Source of the DNA: a virus
IMG/VR virus record: IMGVR_UViG_3300038405_000130
Span: 1-54,370 of that record
Reading direction: 5' to 3' (one strand)
DNA: 54,370 bases
Positions 32,257 to 40,400 of the stretch are shown piece after piece. The position numbers and the translations under genes are program-made. The notes beneath the pieces were generated by a model. That model saw only the letters and a list, made by a program, of their open reading frames with translations. It did no database searches and was not told the DNA's origin. The first letter of the stretch is position 1. Each line of letters opens with the position of its first letter.

Positions 32257-33222
32257 CTAGTCGGAGAGCTCGTCCTCGGTCGGGATGAGGCCCGAGGCTT
32301 TAGCGAGCTCGAGGTGTTTAGCCTTCGCCCACTTCTTGACGCTGGGGTAGTAGCCCGTTGCCGCGATGAGGTCGAGCTCCTCGATTGTCAAGGAGTCCTC
32401 GAGGTTGAGCAGCTCAGTCATCAGCTCGGTGACTGCTGTGCGCTCGTGGTCCTTCAGCCGAACGTCAACACCGGCCAGCAGGTTCTGGACGTAGGGGTTG
32501 ATGGCGTCGTCGATGCTCGGGCCAGGTTCGTTGGAGATTCGCTGCGACTTGTCAACCTCTTGAGCTGACATCGGCTTTGCCCTGAGGGACTCTTGAGCGA
32601 GTGTGGCGGACTTACGCATCAGTGCTTCCGGCGTCGTCTTCAAGACTTGTGCCTTTTTCTCAAAGAAATCAAGCGCTTCTGCCTGCGTCATCAGCTTGAT
32701 GGTGCCGTTAGAAGCATTCTGCACCAAGTCAGCGGAATCACGAATAATCTCGTACTGAGCATAGCGTGAAAGACATATTGGGTCGCCAGGCTTGATCGGC
32801 GGAATCTTGATTCGTTCTCCGGATTTGCCTTTGAGCTCGATGATGACGTGCATGCCGCGCTTGGCGGTCGCCTTCACCCAGACCATGCCGTCGCCGCCGT
32901 TCTTCTTGTCGACCTTGTCGAAGAAGTCGACGACGTTCATCATCGTGTGTGCTGGATTATACTGCAAGTTTGCCATATATCTCTTCTCTACCTTCACGAC
33001 TTCTGGCATGACCATTGCACTTCTCGACTGGACGGACGAAGGCGGTCTCGGGCATTGCCCCAAGTCCGCAAGTAGTCGAATTGTGAACGGTTGTTCTTGA
33101 ACGGCGGCTGCGTGTCCGCCCTTGAGGGCGAATCGAGCAACCGCTGGGGCCACGTACTCGACGACAGTCCCGTCAGGTGACAGGACAGCGACGTCATCAG
33201 GAGAGGAGCTGTGCTCGGCCAC
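32257..33222 (-). CDS. Structural-region protein with a PLMP/RRXRR-like N-terminal segment
   Basis: A 321-residue frame starting at GTG 33222. Residues 11-52 contain a pattern like the short PLMP (RRXRR) domain at the start of IscB-family proteins: AR at 29-30, L33, G36, A38, V41 and PFTIRL at 45-50, with the same spacing as I recall it from IscB. From residue 83 onward the protein is a different, well-behaved domain (MVWVKATAKRGMHVIIELKG, then PGDPICLSRYAQYEIIRDSA) ending in helices. A second possible start, ATG 32976, has GAGAAGAG upstream, so the N-terminal segment may be a separate fusion. The gene follows the capsid and two homing endonuclease genes; its main role is unknown, perhaps virion-linked. 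Confidence 0.6.
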   Translation of the reverse strand: MAEHSSSPDDVAVLSPDGTVVEYVAPAVARFALKGGHAAAVQEQPFTIRLLADLGQCPRPPSSVQSRSAMVMPEVVKVEKRYMANLQYNPAHTMMNVVDFFDKVDKKNGGDGMVWVKATAKRGMHVIIELKGKSGERIKIPPIKPGDPICLSRYAQYEIIRDSADLVQNASNGTIKLMTQAEALDFFEKKAQVLKTTPEALMRKSATLAQESLRAKPMSAQEVDKSQRISNEPGPSIDDAINPYVQNLLAGVDVRLKDHERTAVTELMTELLNLEDSLTIEELDLIAATGYYPSVKKWAKAKHLELAKASGLIPTEDELSD

Positions 33223-33231
33223 ACCAGAGTC

Positions 33232-33351
33232 TTATGTCTCTCGGGAGTGTGCGTCCCGGTAGCGCATCTTGTCGGCGCTTGCCTGCGGCTGGTCCGCGAA
33301 GCGCTCCGACTTGACCCCTAGAATAGAGTTCTGAACTGAGCAGTCGGTAAC
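33232..33351 (-). pseudogene. Possible gene remnant beside the homing endonuclease
   Basis: On the minus strand a frame ends in SVQNSILGVKSERFADQ, then ASADKMRYRDAHSRET and a TAA. It reads like an authentic hydrophilic C-terminus, but no usable start lies between it and the LAGLIDADG gene on the other strand, whose first codons lie just beyond. It stops 9 bases before the start of the next minus-strand gene. It could be the tail of a gene cut by insertion of the endonuclease, or an accidental open frame; identity is unknown. Confidence 0.35.
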
Positions 33352-33394
33352 ATGCTTTGTGACCCGCGGTCTGAAAATTGCAGTCTGGGTGGGG

Positions 33395-34285
33395 ATGTCG
33401 AATCTTGAAGACCTGACTGGTCGTACATTCGAATCTGACGTGAACATCGCGCTGGTTCTTGGACTATCGCATATGTACCGAGACAGGTTTGCGATGTGGC
33501 ATGTTGAGTGGTTCTGCGGCCATGTGGGAGTCGTGCGAGGATCCCATCTAAAGAGCGGCGCAATTCGTGACTGCCTGAACGCCACCTGCAGAGCCGATAG
33601 GGCTCGACCGGCCTTCAACTGGACCGACGAGATGCACGAGGTTGTTGACGGGTTACTGCTCGGAGATGGTCATCTTAACCGAGGCTCCCTGATATTTTCT
33701 AAGTCTAAAGGTAGGACCCGCGGATATGACCAACGTCAGTGGGTGAGAGCAGCTAGCCAAACGCTTCGACAGAATGGAATCCGAGTCAAGGTATATCAAC
33801 GGGCATCAAGGGTTCGCGAGGTCGCAGGGCGCACTGTACACTCGCATCCGTCTCTAAAGCTGTACACGAGTGTGTATTCTAACTTCGTGGCGGAAACGGC
33901 TCGCTGGTATCCGCAAGGAACGAAAGCCGTGCCGAAAGATGTGCGACTCACACCTAGGTCGCTTGCGTGGTGGTTTATGGCCGACGGGTCGACCGCGTGG
34001 TGGGGTCGCGACAAGCGCGCACCGATTAAGAATCAGGTAATGCTGCAGCTCAATACGCAAGCGTTCTCTGTTTCTGAATGCGATATGCTCGCAGCACGAA
34101 TACACTCGGAATACGGCATTCGTTTTGGCCTCGGGCACGCTCGAGGACAAGTCTTCTTGCAATGCGCGGCCATCGACCGGGTCAACAGGTTCTTGGACCT
34201 CGTTGAGCCGTTCGTACATCCGTCGTGTGCGTACAAGATCAAGCGTCCGTGGTATCGACATCGCTGGCCTAAATCACGTTCCTAA
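33395..34285 (+). CDS. LAGLIDADG homing endonuclease with zinc-type DNA-binding N-terminus
   Basis: A 296-residue protein on the plus strand, against its neighbours. Residues 84-92 (VDGLLLGDG) and 190-198 (LAWWFMADG) are the two LAGLIDADG helices with their catalytic acidic residues. Residues 5-60 (EDLTGRTF, then WFCGH, GSHLKSG and RDC) match in outline the DLTGQ-F-G-R-L...CDCG...G-S-x-L-x-S-G...C domain that often precedes HNH nucleases in phages. It probably binds DNA. The ATG at 33395 has GGGTGGGG just upstream. A GTG at 33359 is a less likely start. Freestanding nuclease genes spread by cutting alleles that lack them. Confidence 0.82.
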   Translation: MSNLEDLTGRTFESDVNIALVLGLSHMYRDRFAMWHVEWFCGHVGVVRGSHLKSGAIRDCLNATCRADRARPAFNWTDEMHEVVDGLLLGDGHLNRGSLIFSKSKGRTRGYDQRQWVRAASQTLRQNGIRVKVYQRASRVREVAGRTVHSHPSLKLYTSVYSNFVAETARWYPQGTKAVPKDVRLTPRSLAWWFMADGSTAWWGRDKRAPIKNQVMLQLNTQAFSVSECDMLAARIHSEYGIRFGLGHARGQVFLQCAAIDRVNRFLDLVEPFVHPSCAYKIKRPWYRHRWPKSRS

Positions 34286-34299
34286 TTGTCTGCTTTGCC

Positions 34300-35202
34300 C
34301 TAGTTGCCTACATTGCCGGATGCGGCAGCTTCAACCTGAGCTTTCTCAGTCTTCTTTCGCTCTGCACGAGCTCGATTGGCTTTGGTTAAGCCTTCGTTCT
34401 TGCAGGTGCGGCAGACACGCTGGGTCTTGCCAGTCTTCTTATGGGTCTTGATGATGAGGTTCTCGCCCTCGAACGGGTGACCGTACTTGCAGTGCGTTCG
34501 GTCGGCGCACGCGTTCGATACATTGCCTGCCGCGAGGAAGTCGCGACGATTCGCTTGGTAGCGGTCGTTAGCTTGAGATCGATGGCACGCTTTACACACT
34601 CGGAAGGGTCCGCCACGTGCCGTCGTACGCACTTCGGTATTCTCTTCGTCGTACGGATGGCCTTGAGGACAAAACTGCTTTGCTGCATTGGGTAGTGCGG
34701 GCTCGGGCAGCTGCTCGGGCAACCTGTTCCCGTCCGGAAAGTTGATGTTGGCGAATCGCCCTTGCGTAGCGATCGCATGTGCGTCGTACGCTACTGCGGC
34801 TTGTTCGGCTGTCTCAAATGACCCGGCGTACGAGCGGACGCCGTTGGCTACGACTTCGGCCGACCATCTTCCATTCTCTCGCCGCCAGATGCCCTTGTAC
34901 CCGGAAGTGTTATCAGACCTGAGTATCTTGTTCTGCGCGTTCTGCGCAGATGTTGCGAGACGAAGGTTTGACCTCTGGTTGTTCAGGCCGTTGAGGTCGA
35001 TGTGGTCAATCTGAACGTTATCTGGAGGATTGAGAATGAAGCGATGCATCAGTATTTTCTCTCCATACGGCTTGCCTTGCGCGTATGTCGTATTTCGACG
35101 TTTCGGTTCTTCCTTCACCCACCAATGGAACTGACGAACCAACTCATAGTCGGCATCATCAAGTAATACGTAATAACCCTTCTTTAGCCCTATTTTCTTC
35201 AT
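34300..35202 (-). CDS. HNH homing endonuclease with AP2 and zinc-finger repeats
   Basis: A 300-residue protein from ATG 35202 (the longer frame to 35430 would run through the terminator and into the capsid gene). Order of parts: HNH_3-type nuclease (H53, then IDHIDLNGLNNQRSNLR with H67, N76 and N79), an AP2-type DNA-binding domain at about 100-155 (GYKGIWRRENGRW ... GSFETAEQAAVAYD), and two Cys-rich repeats (FCPQGHPYDEEN ... CKACH and HCKYGHPFEGEN ... CRTC) that may bind zinc. It lies 14 bases beyond the end of the LAGLIDADG gene, convergent with it. It probably cuts near the capsid region of related phages lacking it. Confidence 0.85.
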   Translation of the reverse strand: MKKIGLKKGYYVLLDDADYELVRQFHWWVKEEPKRRNTTYAQGKPYGEKILMHRFILNPPDNVQIDHIDLNGLNNQRSNLRLATSAQNAQNKILRSDNTSGYKGIWRRENGRWSAEVVANGVRSYAGSFETAEQAAVAYDAHAIATQGRFANINFPDGNRLPEQLPEPALPNAAKQFCPQGHPYDEENTEVRTTARGGPFRVCKACHRSQANDRYQANRRDFLAAGNVSNACADRTHCKYGHPFEGENLIIKTHKKTGKTQRVCRTCKNEGLTKANRARAERKKTEKAQVEAAASGNVGN

Positions 35203-35240
35203 GCACCGGTATAATGCATGAAAGGTGCCACGTGGGGCCC

Positions 35241-35278
35241 AAATAAAAAGGCCGGTCACCCTGCGATGACCGGCCTTT
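35241..35278 (-). terminator. Intrinsic terminator after the capsid gene
   Basis: AAAGGCCGGTCA at 35247-35258 and TGACCGGCCTTT at 35267-35278 form a perfect 12-bp stem with an 8-base loop. In minus-strand RNA it is followed by UUUUAUUU (35248-35241), so it ends transcripts coming from the capsid gene, 24 bases after its stop. The plus strand also has a short T run in the stem, so weak bidirectional function is possible. Confidence 0.85.
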
Positions 35279-35302
35279 AAGAGCCTGAGAGATCTTAAGT
35301 TT

Positions 35303-36622
35303 CTAGCTTCGAACCGCCTTGGCCACTGAACGGCTGTTCGGGCCTCCGAAACCAACAACTTCACAGAAACCGAAACCCTTAACGGTCTGCTTGAGAGGCA
35401 ACAGGTTGTACGGTTCACTGAACAGTTCAACCCGGATGCCCATCTCGCCGATGTACTCAGGTGCGGTCACCGCGTACATCGTTCCGCTTTGGATGACTTC
35501 CTCAGCCCCGATGCCGGCAGCCGTGAGGATGTGCGCACCCAACCACCGTCCGACATACCCTGCAAGATTCCACTCACGCTGGGTGACTGGGTCCACAGTG
35601 CCGGACATGTTGATTTGGATGTCGGCGACTTCCGACCGATTGATGAGGAACTTGTCCACGATCAAGCGGTGGCGCTCGACCTGGTAGCGCAAGTTCTCGA
35701 GAACCGAAAGCGACACCGTGGCGAACGTCGACACCGAGTTGATGGCTTGAGCCATGCGGTCGATGAGGCGCATACCACGTTTGTCCTCTTCCAACTCAAT
35801 TTCTTGACGGGCCGTATCTTGCATACGGTCGAGCACGTCAAAGTTCATCTGGTAGATCTCCATCATGTCCACTTCGGGATACGATGTGATCTTGCCCTCA
35901 TCCGGAAGGATGTAGGTGCCGTACGCACGGCTCTCGATTCCCTGGCCGTCCTGACCGACGCTGTACGCGGTCGCACGAACGTCCTTCGCAATTCGGAAGA
36001 GCTCGCCCTGCGCGAGGGTTCGAACCCGAAGAATCTTGCGGATGAACCCTTCGTAGTCGATGATCGCCTTGATGGGAAGAGCGAGCTCTTGTCCAACAAG
36101 CGCGAAGCCTTCGCCGGTCGGGTCGTTCATCGCCGCCGCGAGGACTTTGCGTCGTTCCTCACGCTCGGCTGCCGAGGCCTGCCGCGTCATCTTCGACAGC
36201 GGAGACTGCCGGGTGACGTGGTTGAGCAAGTGCGCCGCTTGCGCGAGCGCGTCCTTGCGGTCCCACGCGTTCATCTCGCCGCGTGAGTCGTACATGCGGT
36301 CCGTGCGCGAGGAGAGAGCCTGTCGCACTGCACCGTTGTCCGAATAGCCGGCGAAGCGATACGGATTGAAGACGCCGCCCTGTCCTTGCGGCTCGAAGTT
36401 CTGCTCGTCCCGAGCGGAGGCGAAGCGTTGAATGACCGGAGTCGGAACGCCAACCGGCACCGTACGCTCGCCAGTCTGAGACTGAGCTTGCGGCTGTGCC
36501 TGTCGTTGTACGCCGGCCGAGGCCTGACGTTGGCCACCCTGCGGAGCACCTTGCGCACCCTGAGGCTGCGCCGAGGCCGTCCGACGAAGCGGATTGTTTG
36601 GATTGATGAAGGTCGTAGCCAT
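35303..36622 (-). CDS. Major capsid protein
   Basis: A 439-residue protein. Residues 1-65 are Gln/Ala/Pro-rich and unstructured (QGAQGAPQGGQRQASAGVQR), perhaps removed by the prohead protease. The rest has an E-loop-like and helix-rich fold with features typical of HK97-type capsid proteins, for example AIIDYEGFIRKILRVRTL and the late strands YIGEMGIRVELFSEPYNL and VKGFGFCEVVGFGG. It follows the scaffold/protease and second head protein genes and is followed by a strong terminator, as expected for an abundant product. A GGAGAAG site lies 14 bases before the ATG at 36622. The family name is inferred from position and fold pattern. Confidence 0.82.
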   Translation of the reverse strand: MATTFINPNNPLRRTASAQPQGAQGAPQGGQRQASAGVQRQAQPQAQSQTGERTVPVGVPTPVIQRFASARDEQNFEPQGQGGVFNPYRFAGYSDNGAVRQALSSRTDRMYDSRGEMNAWDRKDALAQAAHLLNHVTRQSPLSKMTRQASAAEREERRKVLAAAMNDPTGEGFALVGQELALPIKAIIDYEGFIRKILRVRTLAQGELFRIAKDVRATAYSVGQDGQGIESRAYGTYILPDEGKITSYPEVDMMEIYQMNFDVLDRMQDTARQEIELEEDKRGMRLIDRMAQAINSVSTFATVSLSVLENLRYQVERHRLIVDKFLINRSEVADIQINMSGTVDPVTQREWNLAGYVGRWLGAHILTAAGIGAEEVIQSGTMYAVTAPEYIGEMGIRVELFSEPYNLLPLKQTVKGFGFCEVVGFGGPNSRSVAKAVRS

Positions 36623-36679
36623 GATTGTTTCTGCTTCTCCTTGAGTCCTGCGGTAGACGGACGTTCTCTAGCCCGAGGA

Positions 36680-37453
36680 CTAGGTCTGCGCTCCGTTGAA
36701 GCCGAACCAATCGACTCCGAGGAAGGGGTCAGTCGCGCTCGGGACACTGATGCAGTGGCCGACGAGCTTGTTGCCGCTCGAATCGCTCGTGAGGATGCCG
36801 CTCGAGTTCACGTAGAGGTTCGAAAGCGCGCCGGTCAGAGCGTACGCCTGCGACGTGTCGAACTCGGTCGTATAGACCTGAAACGGCGCCTCAAGAACTT
36901 CAACGCGAAGGTCTTGAATCGTCACGTAGTCGAGCGTCTGCCAGAAGTTTTTACCTTCGAGCTGATAGTCGAACTCCGTGAGCGAGCGCGAGTAGGTCAC
37001 ATAGACCGGCAGGGTCGGGTCGATCGACCCGGCGCCGACTTGCGTGATGGTTCCGTTGCTGAGGTTGACGGTGTAGTCGGTCGTAACCGTATACAGCGTA
37101 CCTCCGCCCTGTGGAAGCGACCGCACCTGCAGCGAACCGCTGATGATGTTCGGCTTCAAGAGCGCCGTAGCGTTTGCGACGCCGAACGTCACCGACTGGT
37201 CGACGACGAGCGTCTGCCCAAGAGTGACTTTGGACCATCCGGCGAGCCCGAGAACCGCCGTGCCGTCGGAGAGGACCACCTCACCGACACTGTTGAGCAT
37301 GACGGCCTGTCCAGCACGGAAGGTCGTTCCTGGATTGGCGCGATAGACGCCCAACCGACGATGCAGCTCGCTCCGATTGTGGTCGATGCCAGACGGGAAA
37401 AGCTGCTGTTGGAAGGAGGCTCGCGCCTGTGGATTAGCGATAAGCGATGCCAT
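36680..37453 (-). CDS. Head decoration or minor capsid protein
   Basis: A 257-residue beta-rich protein encoded between the protease/scaffold and capsid genes. The segment at 40-75 has a strand-turn pattern (FRAGQAVMLNSVGEVVLSDG) that resembles beta-tadpole-like head decoration proteins, followed by VTTDYTVNLSNGTI and YVTYSRSLTEFDYQLEG. No membrane span or enzyme motif. GGAG lies 12 bases before the ATG at 37453. Position strongly suggests a head protein; a separate decoration role is my inference. Confidence 0.65.
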   Translation of the reverse strand: MASLIANPQARASFQQQLFPSGIDHNRSELHRRLGVYRANPGTTFRAGQAVMLNSVGEVVLSDGTAVLGLAGWSKVTLGQTLVVDQSVTFGVANATALLKPNIISGSLQVRSLPQGGGTLYTVTTDYTVNLSNGTITQVGAGSIDPTLPVYVTYSRSLTEFDYQLEGKNFWQTLDYVTIQDLRVEVLEAPFQVYTTEFDTSQAYALTGALSNLYVNSSGILTSDSSGNKLVGHCISVPSATDPFLGVDWFGFNGAQT

Positions 37454-37487
37454 TGTGTTTGATGTCTCCTAGTAGTCTTCCGGTCCG

Positions 37488-40400
37488 TTAGCTCGGCCGA
37501 AGCTCTTCGTTGAGGATTCGGCTAACCTTTGTCGGACTGAGCGCAGCGCGAATCGCACTGGCCTTGTCTGTTGGACCTGCAACGCCGGAGTCAGCCATTC
37601 CGGGCGCGAGGGCGAGATTTCCACGTGAGAGGTCATGACGAAGCTCTGCGGCGCGCCGCATCGGCTCCTCCACCGGCACGAGCTGCTCCTCGGCGAAGAC
37701 CTGCGGAATGGCCGCGGCCTGCTTCGAGATGTCCTGCTCGACACTAATGAGATACTTGTCGTCGTATGACATGATCTCTGATGCTCGATGGATGAGATGT
37801 TCGACCTCTTCCTCGGCGCTCTCCGCCCAGGCTGCCTCCACCAGGTGAAGGCCCAACTGTTCGTCGACGCCTGTATACTGCATCTGTTGACCGGTCATCG
37901 CGCTGCGACCGATGGGACGCGGCACGGTAAGCGAGTCGAGCATCTTTGCCTTGAGTGGAGAGACCTCGATGTTCAGCTGCCCGCGCTTCGATGCGACCTT
38001 GAGCGCTCGTGCGAATCGGGATGCGTATGATTTCTCAAGCGCTTCCTTCTCCGCGTCGTGCTCCGTCTGCATGCGCTCCAGCTTGGATGCATGGAGCTTC
38101 GTCTGGCGCTCGAGAGCGGCCGTCAGCTCGGCGATTTTGGCCTGCACTGCCGGGTCCGCCAGGACGGTAGCAGTGCTGGCGGTCTTGGTCGCTGAGGCGG
38201 TTGCCGGAGTCGACGACGCCTCACCGACAGGCGGTGTCGGAGCAGGAGCCACGTCGGCCTTACGACCGCCGGGACCTACGCCGGCCTGACCGGCCATGTC
38301 GGAGGTGCCACCAGAGATAGCATCCTGCCGCACGGTGTACTTCGGCCGCTTCTCCTTGTTCACGTCTTCAGCGCCATCGGTCGCGTTCGTCTTCGGCGAA
38401 GCGACTTGAGCTTCGTCCTGCATGTCGGTGTCACGAGACTCGACGGAGTTGGTCGGCATCGGGCGCGACTCATTCGCGAACGTCTCCATGCCGCCCTCGG
38501 TAGCGCCGCCGACGACCGGAACGTCCTTGCCGGGCTCGTGCTGCTCGGTCGCGACGCTCATCGCGCCCTCGAGCGCACCGCCATCCGACATCGGGCGTCC
38601 GCCCTGGAAGTCGAACATCGCGCCCTCGACACTGTCCGCGAATCGCTTCGAGAACTCCGCCTTGTATTTGAGCGCCGTGCGCACGAGACCATCGCTCATG
38701 ACGGAATCGATGAGCTCGTTGCCGAACTTCAGCTTGTCCGCGTTCGACGCGAGTTTGGCGTTTGGAGCGCTAACCTTGCCGCTCTTCACCGAGAAAATCT
38801 CACCGCTCGGGGCGAGAAGCGTGGCACCGTCATCGAAGACGTCCACCTCAAAGTCGCCGTACACCGACGCGTACTTCTCTTCTTTCATGTCACTTCCTTC
38901 GTCTGCCGCCGCGTACGGCGATTCGTGTTCATCCTCGTCACCCTCGGCGTGCGAGTGCATGGCCTCATCACCCTCGCCAGGCGCTTCCGCACCGGGCGGT
39001 AGCATTCCGAACTCCTCGGGGCTCTGCTCGCTCTTGGCAGGATTCATCTCCTGCTGGGTGAGGTCCTCAATGGTCGTCGGTGCGCCTCCAGGTCCTTTCG
39101 GTCCGCCGGGCGCGCCAGGCATTCCGCCCGGTCCCGCAGGCGCACCGCCAGGACCGACGGCGGGAGCGTGATTCATCGGCATGCCGTTCTGGTCGAGGTG
39201 TAGCTGCACGCCGTCCGGAACAACCAGACTGACGTCGCTGGTGATGGGTAGATACTGAGCGCTCTTCGTAGCGCGAACGATGGCCTGGCTCAGCGAGTCG
39301 GCATGAACTTGTGCATACTCCACACTGTCTTGAGCGCTGATACGCAGAGTCTTCTGGAGTTCGTCGAACGAGGCCTGAACGCACAGGTGCTCGTCATCCC
39401 CGTTGATGCGGGCAATGTGGAATGTTTGAGATTGCGGAGAGCTCCCAGTAGAGAGCGCCGTCTTAGGCATTGATTGCTCCGATAGTCGAGCGAGCCTCGC
39501 CCAGTTGATGAGCTGCTCGGTCTCCTGTTCGAGGGATAGGTCGCCGTTGGCGGATGCCGCCTTCAGCAGCTCAATAGTGTGGGCCTTGGGGTCGGCCGGC
39601 TTGTGCACTCTGGAGTACTCTTCGAAGTCGACGCCCTGGCAATACTCGAATGCCTTGCGAATCTCGAAGCCGTCGCCCGCGCTAGTTCCCGGAATGCGAA
39701 GGTAGACGTCGATGAGACGTTGAAGGTTGCTCGGAACGGTCAGACCCGCAGTGCGTGCTAGCTTACGAACTTCTTCAGCAGTGATGCGCTTGAACTCGGA
39801 ACCGCTCTTGAGCCAGAGACTTCCCTTCGCGGCGCCGCGGATGTGCGTGCAGAAGTCTTGAACCGAACGTGCGACGTGGTCGCAAACGTTGCACACTGTC
39901 GACGAGCAGCTGCAACCCATGCTTCCGGCATTGAGAAGTCCTGCTTGAATTCCACGTATGAGCGCCGGGTCTTTCTTTGTATCGACCGCGACGAGAATCT
40001 CGATGTACTCGTCTTTGACTACCGAGCCACACTTCGAACAGTGCAGACCGCTGGGGTCTCGCTCCGTCGCCTCTGCCGTTCGGTGATTGCACGTAGGGCA
40101 GTGCTCAAGAGCAGGAGCGTCATCATTGTAGTGAGCATCGAGAATGACTCCGCGTGCGCGCCTAGGGTCGGATGAGTTGAACGTCGCGAGACCGTTGTTG
40201 ATCTGGTAAGAATGACTGCCTGAAATGGTCAAGTTGTAAACGGGTAGGTCATTCGGCACCGTCTCTACGGAAACGATCGGCACCAAGAGATGCTCGCCGC
40301 TATCGCGGACCTGATTCGCAGCCGTCAATGGAGGCCGCTCATCTGCTAGGGCCGCTTCGCCCCAAATAAGCCGTGCGAGCTTGGTTGCATACCACCCGTG

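Noticed and set aside
32257-33222. A complete IscB or other RNA-guided nuclease
   Set aside because: Only a PLMP-like segment is seen; no RuvC or HNH motifs occur in the frame, and the nearby HNH gene is an ordinary homing type.
36012-36040. GGTTCGAACCC, which looks like a tRNA T-arm
   Set aside because: It lies inside the capsid coding sequence and no matching acceptor, D or anticodon arms are present nearby.
35489-37462. Long plus-strand frames opposite capsid and head protein genes
   Set aside because: They lie antisense to well-supported head genes, lack ribosome binding sites and show no domain.
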